Counted from the first letter of the stretch, positions 37,935-46,417 are shown. The stretch is DNA of 53,645 bases from Archangium violaceum Cb vi76 (GCF_000733295.1 NZ_JPMI01000409.1:1-53645), one strand, 5' to 3'. Notes: generated by a model not told the origin, from the sequence alone. Numbers and translations: made by a program.

Positions 37935-40268
37935 GTGTCTCGTCGTCTATTCGGTGCGGTGGCTGCTGCCGGAATCATCCTCGTGTCGTGGGGGGCGGTG
38001 AGCCAGCCCAGGTCTTCCAGTGCGCCGGCCGTGGACAAGCCGGCCAATCTGATGGCGCCCGTCTTCCGGCCGGGCATCGCTCCGGCGCCCAAGGGATCGG
38101 CGGGGAAGTTCGAGCTGCGGCACCTGCGCTCCCGGGCTCTTTTCACCGACAGGGGCGTGGAGCTGAGCCTACCGTCGCGGACCCAGCAGTCCCGTACCCT
38201 GGGCTGGAGTGTGGCGGGGGGACGCGCGGTGTCGCCCCAGGCGGAGAAGCCGCGGGAGGCGAAGCTCCATCGGCTGACGGGGCCGAGGAAATCCTGGGAG
38301 CGGGAGGTTCCCACCTACGAGGGGTTGCGCTACCCGGGTGTGCTGCCTGGAGTGGACCTGTGGTTCGAGGAGCGTGCCGAGGGCGTGGAGTACGGCTTTC
38401 GAGCCGAGCGCGGGGCGGACTTGCGGCGGGTGACGCTGGAATACGCCGGCGCGCGGGAGGTACGGGTGGTGGAGCAGGGACGCGCGCTGGAGGTGGACCT
38501 GGGCGAGGGCGTGCTGCGTGAGCAGGGGCTGCACTGCGCTCAGGAGTGGGCGGACGGGATGTTGAAGCCGGTGGGCTGCCGGTTCACGGATGCGCGCCCG
38601 GTGGGGCCGGAGCGGTGGGCCTACGCCATCGAGGTGGACGTGGAGGACCCGGAGCGCCCGGTGGTGGTGGATCCGCTCGTGCTCTGGAACACCTATTTCG
38701 GCGGTCCTGGTTACGCGGATGCGGTCGAGGCCATCCAGCAGAACAACGTGGGGCACACCTTCATCGTGGGCACTCTCGGCGGCAGCCCAGTGCTCCCGCC
38801 GCCAGGGGGGCAACCCATTGGTCATCTGGGCGGGCAGTCCGATGTGCTCATCGCCAGGTTCCAGGCGGATGGCGGGATTGTCTGGTGGACCCTGCTCGGC
38901 GACTCGGGCGAGGACCTCGCCAGCGAGTTGCTCATCGGTGAATCAGGTGAGTTGTACGTCGCGGGCTTGACCACGTCACCGGCCATCGAGTGGACGCTGT
39001 CCGACGGCGGTACAGCGGTCAGCCGTCATGATGGGGGAGGGGGGCCTGATGACTTCAGTGATGGCTTCGTGGCCCGGCTCGATTCCTCTGGAAAAAAGCT
39101 CGACTGGTTCAGACGGGTTGACTGGGGTGGTGATGACGACGAGATCTCCGACCTGATCCGGGGCCCGGACGGACGGTTGTTGGTCTCCGGGCAAACTGCC
39201 AACAGGGTGCCTCTCGAGGACGGCGGCTCGACCGTCGACCAGTACGACGCCCTGATTTCCCGAATCGATCCTCTCCAGGGCACGATGGACTGGACCCTGC
39301 GCCTCAAGGGCCCCAGGGATGGATCGGCGGATGAGACCATAACGCGCCTCGCTCCCAGGGACGACAGTTCCGTCTACGCCGTCGGCTCCTACAGCGATCT
39401 TCCTGGAGCCGTCACGAATGCCATTGTCACCCTGGTCTCCGGAGTCAACGGGAGCAGCCCCGAGGAAGGTCCGCGCGTCATCATGGCAGGGGACAGGAAC
39501 GAGTATGGGATCGCGTTGACCCCGCTCGATGGCGGGGTTGCCGATGGCGGGGTTGGAACTCAGGTGCTGGTGTGGGGCTATACGACCTCGACCAACTTCC
39601 CGGAATTCGGCGCGGTCAAGGGGGAGAGCGACATCTTTGTCTCCGTGGTCCGGGATGACGGGAGCAGGCTGGAGTTGGGGAACACGACGCTTCTCGGAGG
39701 CTCGAAGAAAGATGAGCTCCGCACCGTGACGACCGACTCCGCTGGACGCGTCTATCTGGGCGGACTCACGGATTCGCCCGACCTGAACGCGGATGGAGGC
39801 TTCGACACCTCCCTGAACATGGACTCATTCAACCACGATGGTTTCGTGGCGAGGGTGCGGCTCGAGCCGAAGCCCGAGATCGAGTGGGCTTCCTATGTGG
39901 GCGGGAACGGAAAGGATGAGGTCTTCGCGCTGCAGGTGGACAACCAGAACCCGGACCGCCTCTTCATCGGAGGCTCCACGACCTCGTCCGATCTCCAGTA
40001 CTCCGACGCTGGCTTCGACCCGACCGTGAATGGGGTCGGGGCGGACGCATACAGCATGTTCCTGTTTGCCGTGGATACGAGTGCTACACCGACAGGGCCA
40101 GGACCCGGGCCCGGATCGGGGGAGGACCCGGACGAGCAACAGGACCCCCTGTCCGCGCTGGGCTGGTCCTGTGGCGCCAGTGTCACCAGCGGGGGACCGG
40201 GAGCCCTCGCGCTGGGCGTACTCGCCGGGCTGGCGTTGCTCGTCTCGCGCCGGAGGCCGCGCGCCTGA
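37935..40268 (+). CDS. SBBP beta-propeller surface protein, MYXO-CTERM-like tail (copy 3)
   Basis: 777 residues from a GTG at 37935 with GAGGGGG upstream. Signal peptide SRRLFGAVAAAGIILVSW; DUF7948-like domain (about 45-260); SBBP propeller (about 260-700) with strands such as LYVAGLTTS, LLVSGQTAN, VYLGGLTDS and LFIGGSTTS. The linker is GPGPGPGSGEDPDEQQ, then LGWSCG, a hydrophobic helix (ALALGVLAGLALLV) and SRRRPRA. It follows copy 2 by 71 bp with a similar leader, so the three may be one transcript or a duplicated array. Function unknown; adhesion or matrix binding is plausible. Confidence 0.82.
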   Translation: MSRRLFGAVAAAGIILVSWGAVSQPRSSSAPAVDKPANLMAPVFRPGIAPAPKGSAGKFELRHLRSRALFTDRGVELSLPSRTQQSRTLGWSVAGGRAVSPQAEKPREAKLHRLTGPRKSWEREVPTYEGLRYPGVLPGVDLWFEERAEGVEYGFRAERGADLRRVTLEYAGAREVRVVEQGRALEVDLGEGVLREQGLHCAQEWADGMLKPVGCRFTDARPVGPERWAYAIEVDVEDPERPVVVDPLVLWNTYFGGPGYADAVEAIQQNNVGHTFIVGTLGGSPVLPPPGGQPIGHLGGQSDVLIARFQADGGIVWWTLLGDSGEDLASELLIGESGELYVAGLTTSPAIEWTLSDGGTAVSRHDGGGGPDDFSDGFVARLDSSGKKLDWFRRVDWGGDDDEISDLIRGPDGRLLVSGQTANRVPLEDGGSTVDQYDALISRIDPLQGTMDWTLRLKGPRDGSADETITRLAPRDDSSVYAVGSYSDLPGAVTNAIVTLVSGVNGSSPEEGPRVIMAGDRNEYGIALTPLDGGVADGGVGTQVLVWGYTTSTNFPEFGAVKGESDIFVSVVRDDGSRLELGNTTLLGGSKKDELRTVTTDSAGRVYLGGLTDSPDLNADGGFDTSLNMDSFNHDGFVARVRLEPKPEIEWASYVGGNGKDEVFALQVDNQNPDRLFIGGSTTSSDLQYSDAGFDPTVNGVGADAYSMFLFAVDTSATPTGPGPGPGSGEDPDEQQDPLSALGWSCGASVTSGGPGALALGVLAGLALLVSRRRPRA

Positions 40269-40397
40269 CGGATGCCGGGGGCGGCCTCCGGGCACGCTCT
40301 TCACGAAGTTGTCCAACAGTTGGACAAGTTCATACGGTTCGTCACCGGGCGGGTGGCCGTGGGCATTAACCTCCTCCAGCGCGGAGGAGGCAGGCAC

Positions 40398-41189
40398 ATG
40401 GAGAAGGTGACGGGCACGGCGTTGGTGACGGGGGGCAACCGGGGAATCGGACTCGAGGTCTGCCGGCAACTGGGGCGGCTCGGCATGCGGGTGCTGCTCA
40501 CGGCCCGGGACATCGCCGAGGGCGCCAAGGCCACCGCGGCCCTGCACGCCGAGGGGCTCGATGTCGTCTTCGAGCCGCTCAACGTCACCTCCCCGGAGAG
40601 CCTCGACAAGCTGGTGGACCGGCTCGAGCGCCAGGGCACCCGGCTCGCGGCGCTCGTCAACAACGCGGGCATCGCCATGGAGGGCTTCGACGCGAACGTC
40701 GCCGAGCGGACCGTCGCCGTGAACTTCCTCGGCCCGCTGCACGTCACCGAGCGCCTCCTGCCCCTCCTGGAGGAGCACGCCCGCATCGTCATGGTGTCCA
40801 GCGGGGTGGGCGAGCTGGAGGGCCTGTCCCCCGCGCTCCGCCAGCGCTTCGACCCGCCCCCGCCGAAGGCGGACCTGGTCTCGCTGGTGCGGTCCTTCGT
40901 CGAGGACGTGCGCGGCGGCCAGTACGCGCAGAAGGGGTGGCCGGGCTCGGCCTACCGCGTCTCGAAGGTGGGGCTCAACGCGCTGACCCGCCTGCTCGCC
41001 GAGGAGCTGAAGCCGCGTCACCTCCTCGTGAACGCCGTCTGCCCGGGCTGGGTGAAGACGCGCATGGGGGGCGCGCACGCCCCCAAGGGGGTGGAGGAGG
41101 GCGCGGATTCAATCGTATGGGCCGCAACGCTTCCCCCGGACGGTCCCTCGGGCGGGTTCTTCCGCAACCGCCGATCCATCCCCTGGTAG
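40398..41189 (+). CDS. Short-chain dehydrogenase/reductase
   Basis: 263 residues, classical SDR. The NAD(P)-binding motif is TGGNRGIG near the N-terminus, with NNAG in the middle. The catalytic Ser lies in MVSSGVGE and the YxxxK pair in YRVSK, separated by an insert typical of carbonyl-reductase-like members (VRSFVEDVRGGQYAQKGWPG). CPGWVKTRMGG and GADSIVWAATLP near the end also match that subgroup. GGAGGAGG sits 8-15 nt before the ATG at 40398. Probably an NADPH-dependent carbonyl reductase; the substrate is unknown. Confidence 0.9.
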   Translation: MEKVTGTALVTGGNRGIGLEVCRQLGRLGMRVLLTARDIAEGAKATAALHAEGLDVVFEPLNVTSPESLDKLVDRLERQGTRLAALVNNAGIAMEGFDANVAERTVAVNFLGPLHVTERLLPLLEEHARIVMVSSGVGELEGLSPALRQRFDPPPPKADLVSLVRSFVEDVRGGQYAQKGWPGSAYRVSKVGLNALTRLLAEELKPRHLLVNAVCPGWVKTRMGGAHAPKGVEEGADSIVWAATLPPDGPSGGFFRNRRSIPW

Positions 41190-41323
41190 TCAGAAGCCCT
41201 CGAGCGTCTCCGTCCCTGGACAGGCCTGTCGGAGGCCCTCTTACTCCCCCCGAACGCCGCCGCCATGTCGGCACGGGTGGGTAGGCTCCTCCCTCGGGGA
41301 ACCCGCCTGGCCGCCTGCTCGTT

Positions 41324-41340
41324 TTCTCTCGTGAAGAGAA
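41324..41340. promoter_or_regulatory. Inverted repeat upstream of dacB-like gene
   Basis: TTCTCT (41324-41329) and AGAGAA (41335-41340) form a perfect inverted repeat around CGTGA in the 288-bp non-coding region between the SDR gene and dacB, about 140 bp before the start codon. It is a possible operator. Nothing else recognisable is seen in this gap. Confidence 0.35.
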
Positions 41341-41477
41341 CACTGGTCCACAGATGGGGCAACGCTTTGCCGCCTGGTGGAAGGCCGGGCGCCCACGAGG
41401 GCAGTTCCGGTGACGTGTCTCCCTTGCCGCCCCCCAGTCCGCCTCCCATAATGGCCCTCACTTTTCCCGGAGAGCAC

Positions 41478-43718
41478 GTGCAGGTCCACCGAGCCAGAAT
41501 CCTCTTGGCCGTGACGGTCGCCATTTTCGTCACGCTTCCGCGTGCGGGTGCCGCCGCGCCGGACGACAAGAAGCGCGCGGAGCGCGAGGCGCTCAAGGCC
41601 TCGTTGATGCAGGTGCTCCAGCGCGAGCCCCTCAACGCCAGCCGCGTGGCCGTCCACATGATGAGCCTCGATGACGGCAGCGTGGTGTTCAGCCACAACG
41701 CCGACGAGCTGCTCAACCCCGCCTCCAACGTGAAGCTGGTCACCTCGGCGGCGGCCCTCAGCACGCTGGGGCCCGAGTACCGCTACGAGACCGAGTTCCT
41801 CGTGGAGGCCGAGTCCGATGGCATCAAGGCCAAGACGCTCTACGTGCGCGGCAAGGGGGACCCCTCCGTCACCACCGAGCGCCTCTACGGCATCGTGGGC
41901 GAGCTCTTCCACACCGGCCTGCGCGAGGTGCAGGAAGTCATCGTGGATGACTCGTGGTTCGACGCCGAGCGCACGCCGCCGGGCTTCGATCAGGAGGACT
42001 CGGACCGGGCCTACATGGCGCCCACGGGGGCGCTGAGCCTCAACTGGAACGCGGTGGGCGTGTACCTGCGCCCCGGTGACGCCCTGGGCGCCAAGGGCGT
42101 GGTGGAGGTCGAGCCGCAGAGCGACTTCTTCGTGGTGGAGAACGCGCTGACCACCGGCAATGCCCGGGCGCGCCGCTTCTCGGTGGCCTCGGACGCCGCG
42201 GGGGCGCAGCAGAAGATTGTCGTGCGGGGCCAGGTGCCGCTCGGCGGCTCCTACATGAGCGTGTACAAGAAGATCGACAACCCGCCCATGTACTTCGGCC
42301 AGACGCTCAAGCAGATGCTGAACGCGCGGGGCGTGAAGGTGAAGGGCAAGGTGAAGCCGGGCCTCACGCCGTCCAAGGCGAAGCTGGTGTACGTGGCCCA
42401 GTCGGAGACGTTCGATCTCATCCTCAAGCGGCTCAACAAGCTCTCCAGCAACTTCGTGGCCGAGACGCTCCTCAAGACGATGGGGGCCGAGGCGCGGGGC
42501 GCGCCGGGCAGCTTCGCCAAGGGCATCGACGTGGTGGAGGACTTCCTCGCGCGCGAGGTGGGCATCCCCCGCGGCACCTACGTGATGAAGAACGGCAGCG
42601 GCCTCAACGACGCCAACCGCTTCTCCGCCGTGCAGTTGGATCGGATCCTCCGCCACATGTACGAGCGCTTCCCGCTGGCGCCCGAGTACCTGTCCTCGCT
42701 GGGCATCGCCGGCAAGGACGGCACGCTGAGGTACCGCTTCGACGGGACGGAGGCGGTGGGCCGGCTGCGCGCGAAGACGGGCACGCTGGAGAACGTGTCG
42801 GCGCTGAGCGGCTACGTGCAGGCGGCCGGTGGGGAGAAGTTCATCTTCTCCATGATGGTGAATGACTACCCGGGCCGCTCGGGCCCCGTGGTGCGCGGGC
42901 TGGACGCGCTGGGCGCGGGCCTGGCCTCGGTGGGCTCCACGCTGGGCCCCGGGCGCGCGGTGGCGGAGCTGGCCGGCGGCGAGCAGTCCAGCAGCCCCCA
43001 GGCGGAGGTGGTCAGCCGGGTGAAGACGTACCTGGCGCTGGGCAGCCAGCGGGACTCGCGCAACATCGGCTTCCTGCGCACGGCGTGGCGCAGCGAGAGA
43101 GACCCCGCGGTGCGGGCGGTGGTGGCCGAGAGCCTCTACCAGTCCAACCCGCAGGACTACCTCGGGGTGCGCACGCTGCTGGACAGCTACTCGGCGGGCT
43201 CGGACGTGTACGGCCGGCTGCGCTCGGTGGCGCGGGAGCTGTCGGTGGACGTGCCGGGCCTGGGCAGCATGGTGGAGCTGGCGGCCAACGGCAACGCGGA
43301 GGCGCTCTCGCGCGTCATCGAGCTGGCCTCGGCCGCGTCGGGTGACACCACCTCCGAGACGGAGATGGCCGAGGGCCTGGGCGCGGTGGCGCGCACGGCG
43401 CCCGAGGAGCTGGTGCTGGCGCTCAAGGGGGCCGCGGTGAAGGATCGCGAGCTGGCCACCACGCTGCTGGCGCGCGGGCTGGTGCTGGCCGGCGAGGCGG
43501 AGCACCCCTTCTGGAAGGCGCTGAAGAAGAGCCTGGGCTCCACGGACACGAAGCTGGCGGAGTTCGCCCGCGGATTGGACGGAGCGCTGTCGCGCAAGGT
43601 GGCCGAGGAGAAGGCCCCCAAGCCGTTGGTGCCCACGCAGGTGGTGGCTCCGGCCTCCGCCGTCCAGGTGGGCCCGGGGGCCGTCGAGCGCACCGCCGAC
43701 ACCCGTCCGGGCGGGTGA
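41478..43718 (+). CDS. dacB: PBP4-type D-alanyl-D-alanine carboxypeptidase with C-terminal extension
   Basis: 746 residues from a GTG at 41478 (CGGAGAG upstream), which opens a signal peptide (RARILLAVTVAIFVTLPRAGAAA). Active-site motifs of class C low-molecular-weight PBPs are present: SxxK with S83 and K86 in PASNVKL, the SxN-type region at NGSGLNDANR (S374), and KTG at 433-435. The enzyme would trim or cleave peptidoglycan cross-links in the periplasm. The penicillin-binding part ends near residue 490; E. coli PBP4 is 477 residues in all. The extra roughly 250 residues are helical and HEAT-like (RTAWRSERDPAVRAVVAESLYQ, then repeated 30-40-residue units) and may bind a partner. Confidence 0.88.
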   Translation: MQVHRARILLAVTVAIFVTLPRAGAAAPDDKKRAEREALKASLMQVLQREPLNASRVAVHMMSLDDGSVVFSHNADELLNPASNVKLVTSAAALSTLGPEYRYETEFLVEAESDGIKAKTLYVRGKGDPSVTTERLYGIVGELFHTGLREVQEVIVDDSWFDAERTPPGFDQEDSDRAYMAPTGALSLNWNAVGVYLRPGDALGAKGVVEVEPQSDFFVVENALTTGNARARRFSVASDAAGAQQKIVVRGQVPLGGSYMSVYKKIDNPPMYFGQTLKQMLNARGVKVKGKVKPGLTPSKAKLVYVAQSETFDLILKRLNKLSSNFVAETLLKTMGAEARGAPGSFAKGIDVVEDFLAREVGIPRGTYVMKNGSGLNDANRFSAVQLDRILRHMYERFPLAPEYLSSLGIAGKDGTLRYRFDGTEAVGRLRAKTGTLENVSALSGYVQAAGGEKFIFSMMVNDYPGRSGPVVRGLDALGAGLASVGSTLGPGRAVAELAGGEQSSSPQAEVVSRVKTYLALGSQRDSRNIGFLRTAWRSERDPAVRAVVAESLYQSNPQDYLGVRTLLDSYSAGSDVYGRLRSVARELSVDVPGLGSMVELAANGNAEALSRVIELASAASGDTTSETEMAEGLGAVARTAPEELVLALKGAAVKDRELATTLLARGLVLAGEAEHPFWKALKKSLGSTDTKLAEFARGLDGALSRKVAEEKAPKPLVPTQVVAPASAVQVGPGAVERTADTRPGG

Positions 43719-43773
43719 GTCCAGCCCCTGGACGCTCGGCCGCCCCTCGTCCCAGCAGCGGACAGATGACCGG

Positions 43774-43790
43774 GTGAATCCCTGTTCAGG
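43774..43790 (+). promoter_or_regulatory. Candidate LexA box upstream of ssb
   Basis: GTGAATCCCTGTTCAGG matches 14 of 17 positions of the M. xanthus LexA consensus as I recall it (CTRHAMRYBYGTTCAGS), including the whole GTTCAGS half. It overlaps the putative -35 of the ssb promoter, where a repressor would block transcription. Confidence 0.4.
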
Positions 43791-43811
43791 TGGGGACTCG
43801 ACCGGTATGCT
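43783..43811 (+). promoter_or_regulatory. Putative ssb promoter
   Basis: TGTTCA (-35-like, 43783-43788) and TATGCT (-10-like, 43806-43811) are separated by 17 bp, about 90 bp before the ssb start codon. Agreement with the sigma70 consensus is partial (3/6 and 4/6). Confidence 0.3.
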
Positions 43812-43860
43812 ATAGGGCGAGTCCGGTGGTGGGTGTTGGGCCCCCACCCGACGCAATGTG

Positions 43861-43881
43861 ACCGGTCCGTGGTGGACCGGT
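43861..43881 (+). promoter_or_regulatory. Hairpin in the ssb leader
   Basis: ACCGGTCC (43861-43868) and GGACCGGT (43874-43881) form a perfect 8-bp stem with a 5-nt loop GTGGT. It ends 22 nt before the ssb start codon and just upstream of the GGAAAGG ribosome-site region. It could stabilise the leader, modulate translation or be a protein-binding palindrome. Confidence 0.45.
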
Positions 43882-43903
43882 CCTCGTGGAAAGGCAAGGC
43901 ATC

Positions 43904-44422
43904 ATGGCTGGAGGAGTCAACAAGGTCATCCTCATCGGCAACCTCGGCGCGGATCCGGAGGTGCGTTTCACCCCGGGCGGCCAGGCGGTCGCCAACTTCC
44001 GCATCGCCACCAGCGACACCTGGACGGACAAGAACGGCCAGAAGCAGGAGCGCACGGAGTGGCACCGCATCGTCGTGTGGGGGAAGCTCGCGGAGCTCTG
44101 CGGCGAGTACCTGAAGAAGGGCCGTCAGTGCTACGTCGAGGGCCGCCTGCAGACGCGGGAGTGGACCGACAAGGAGAATCGGAAGAACTACACCACCGAG
44201 GTGGTGGCCAACGCGGTGACGTTCCTCGGCGGCCGTGACGGCGCTGGAGCGGGCTCGGGCGGTGGTGGCGGGGGGGGGGGCCGCGGCGGGGGTTACTCGC
44301 AGCGTGGCGGTGGCCAGCAGCAGGGCGGTTACGACGACTACGGTGCGCCCCCCATGGGCATGGACGAGGGTGGCGGCGGCGGTGGCGGCGGCAACGGCGG
44401 GGACGACGACATCCCGTTCTAG
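43904..44422 (+). CDS. ssb: Single-stranded DNA-binding protein
   Basis: 172 residues. The N-terminal OB fold (about 1-112) has [43 protein letters not shown], the DNA-contacting Trp/aromatic positions and [11 protein letters not shown] Gly/Gln-rich disordered linker (about 115-165) leads to the acidic tip DDDIPF, which binds replication and repair partners. It protects single-stranded DNA in replication, recombination and repair. The ATG at 43904 starts the conserved [11 protein letters not shown]. The linker contains an 11-G run. Confidence 0.96.
   Translation: MAGGVNKVILIGNLGADPEVRFTPGGQAVANFRIATSDTWTDKNGQKQERTEWHRIVVWGKLAELCGEYLKKGRQCYVEGRLQTREWTDKENRKNYTTEVVANAVTFLGGRDGAGAGSGGGGGGGGRGGGYSQRGGGQQQGGYDDYGAPPMGMDEGGGGGGGGNGGDDDIPF
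44270..44280 (+). repeat. G11 homopolymer in the ssb linker
   Basis: Eleven consecutive G residues encode part of the Gly-rich linker of SSB. Long G tracts are prone to slippage in replication and to sequencing error; a one-base change here would remove the DDDIPF tip. Confidence 0.9.
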
Positions 44423-44450
44423 GGCCGAGCGCCCCGGCGCATGGAAGTGA

Positions 44451-44490
44451 AACGGCCGCTCCCGGGAGACCGGGGCGGCCGTTCGTCTTA
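44451..44490. terminator. Bidirectional terminator between ssb and sdhC-like gene
   Basis: AACGGCCGC (44451-44459) pairs perfectly with GCGGCCGTT (44475-44483). The 15-nt loop folds further (CCCGG with CCGGG). TTCGTCTTA follows on the plus strand. It sits between two convergent genes and can serve both. Confidence 0.75.
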
Positions 44491-44540
44491 CCGGAGCCCG
44501 GCGCGCGGGCTCCCGGGGGTGCCAGGCGTCGGGCGGGAGA

Positions 44541-45260
44541 CTAGTGGTCCGACACCACGCCACGCTCCTGCATGATGCGCGCGCGCTCCTGCATGACCTG
44601 CTCGGTGCCACCGGCCTTGTAGAGCGCGAAGAGGGCGCCCCAGCCGATGCTGAGCAGCACGAGGAAGATGACGATGGACCAGGGCTCGAAGCGGCGCATG
44701 GAGCGCTCGGAGGCCAGCAGGCCCCAGCCCATGGCGAAGCCCTGGAGGCCATTGGCCAGGTGGTACGCCGTGCCCAGCACGCCCAGCACGTAGACGCCGA
44801 TGGTGGGCGGGTGCCAGTGCATCTCGTAGGCGATGGCGGCGAAGGGCTCCGCGCCGCCGTAGATGAGGCGGGGCTGGAGGAAGGCCAGCCACACGTGGGC
44901 GCCGATGAAGAAGAGCACGCCCATGCCGGCCACGCGCTGAACGAGGTACTTGACGTTGCCGTAGTAGGGGTAGGCGAGGTTGTTCGGCTTGAAGCTGAAC
45001 ATGCGCACCAGGCCCCAGCCGGTGTGGAAGAGCAGCGGCAGCATCACGATGAGGAACGTGAAGGCCTGCGCGTACGGGTTCTTGTACTCCGTCACCGCGC
45101 TCTGCCAGGCCGCGCCCCCGTAGAAGGCGGCGAGGTTGTCCCACAGGTGGTTCACCACCCAGATGCTCAGCGGCACCACGGCGAGGAACGAGCCCAGGCG
45201 GGACTGGAGGAGCGGTGTCTTCTGGGAAAGGTCGGTAGCGGTGGCGGCGTGCGTGCTCAT
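44541..45260 (-). CDS. sdhC: Succinate dehydrogenase cytochrome b subunit (b558 type)
   Basis: 239 residues, five hydrophobic helices, of the B. subtilis-type SdhC/FrdC diheme family. Candidate haem-ligand histidines are one per helix: VVNHLWDN, LLFHTGWGL, FIGAHVWLAF and TAYHLANGLQ. The ATG at 45260 has GGAG 8 nt upstream (in-frame starts lie further up). It would anchor the SdhA/SdhB subunits to the inner membrane and pass electrons to quinone. The usual next genes sdhA and sdhB do not follow: downstream is a terminator and the convergent ssb. It is either an isolated copy or encoded apart from its partners. Confidence 0.9.
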   Translation of the reverse strand: MSTHAATATDLSQKTPLLQSRLGSFLAVVPLSIWVVNHLWDNLAAFYGGAAWQSAVTEYKNPYAQAFTFLIVMLPLLFHTGWGLVRMFSFKPNNLAYPYYGNVKYLVQRVAGMGVLFFIGAHVWLAFLQPRLIYGGAEPFAAIAYEMHWHPPTIGVYVLGVLGTAYHLANGLQGFAMGWGLLASERSMRRFEPWSIVIFLVLLSIGWGALFALYKAGGTEQVMQERARIMQERGVVSDH

Positions 45261-45517
45261 CGATACTCCGGACATCGCGCGGTTGGGGGCCGCAGGAGAG
45301 ACAGTCGGACGGACAGGGGGTTATAGCCCGTCCCACGCGCGGGTAGGACTTTCTGCCATCAGATGGGCCAGCCGGGGCGCACGAAGGTATCAGCCGGGGT
45401 GATGCGTGCCAGGAGGCCCCGCTGGCCGGAGCCCGGCCGGGGGAGCTTGTAGGGTTCCATGTCGCTGAATGTCATTGGCGAGCGACCCGCGGGTGGGCAC
45501 GCTACCTTCCAGACGCT

Positions 45518-46417
45518 ATGGCTGATGAACTCGTCAGTGGATTGTTGAAGGAAACCGACCTGCGCGTGGTGCTCGTCACCGCCAGCGAGCTCGCCCGGAG
45601 GGCGCGCGAGCTGCACCGTTCCGCGCCGGCCTCGGCCTCGTTGATGGCGGAGGCGCTCACCGCCGGCGCCCTGCTGGGCTCGCTGCAGAAGAGCGACTCG
45701 CGCATCAACCTGCAGCTGGAGTGCGACGGTCCCCTGCGGGGCCTCTTCGTGGACGCGGACACCACGGGCGTGCTGCGCGGCTATGCCAAGAATCCCCTCG
45801 TGTCGCACCTGGGCGCCGAGGGGGAGTACCACTGGCGTCCCGCGCTGGGGAACAAGGGCTTCCTGTCGGTGCTGCGCGACCTGGGCGGGGGCGAGTACTA
45901 CCGCTCGGCGGTGGAGCTCGAGGCCTTCGACCTGGCCAAGGATCTGCAGCACTACTTCACCACCTCGGATCAGCTGCCCACGCGCGTCTACCTCACCGTG
46001 CTGCCGGGCGTCGTCGACGGCGCCCCCGAGCCGCTGGGCACCGTGGCCGGCATGTTCCTCCAGCCGCTGCCGGATGGGGACCAGGAGGCCTTCCAGGAGC
46101 TGGGGGACCGGCTCGCCCGGGACTTCGAGTCCGCCGTGAAGGCGCACGCGGCCCAGGGGGCGGGGGCGCTCCTCAAGGCGTTGGTGCCCCAAGCGGATCT
46201 GGAGGTGATGTCCCGCTACCCCCTGTCCTTCACGTGCAGTTGCAGCAAGGAGCGGGTGAAGCGGGCCCTGGTGACCATGGGCCGGGCGGAGTTGGAGGAC
46301 ATCCTCGCCAACGAGGGCGAGGCCAAGGCGGACTGCCACTTCTGTACGACGCACTACGTCGTCACCGGGGAGGAGATTCGCGAGCTTCTGGCGGCGATGG
46401 CCCAGGCGACGAGCTGA
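45518..46417 (+). CDS. hslO: Hsp33 redox-regulated chaperone
   Basis: 299 residues. Hsp33 is a cytosolic holdase activated by oxidation. The N-terminal substrate-binding domain shows ASLMAEALTAGALLGSLQKSDSRINLQLECDGPLRG-type sequence (about 40-80). The C-terminal zinc switch has C240 and C242 (FTCSCSKE) plus C273 and C276 (CHFC), the normal CxC...CxxC set. The start ATG 45518 and the length are normal. It is divergent from the sdhC-like gene across 257 bp, in which no clear site is seen. Confidence 0.95.
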   Translation: MADELVSGLLKETDLRVVLVTASELARRARELHRSAPASASLMAEALTAGALLGSLQKSDSRINLQLECDGPLRGLFVDADTTGVLRGYAKNPLVSHLGAEGEYHWRPALGNKGFLSVLRDLGGGEYYRSAVELEAFDLAKDLQHYFTTSDQLPTRVYLTVLPGVVDGAPEPLGTVAGMFLQPLPDGDQEAFQELGDRLARDFESAVKAHAAQGAGALLKALVPQADLEVMSRYPLSFTCSCSKERVKRALVTMGRAELEDILANEGEAKADCHFCTTHYVVTGEEIRELLAAMAQATS

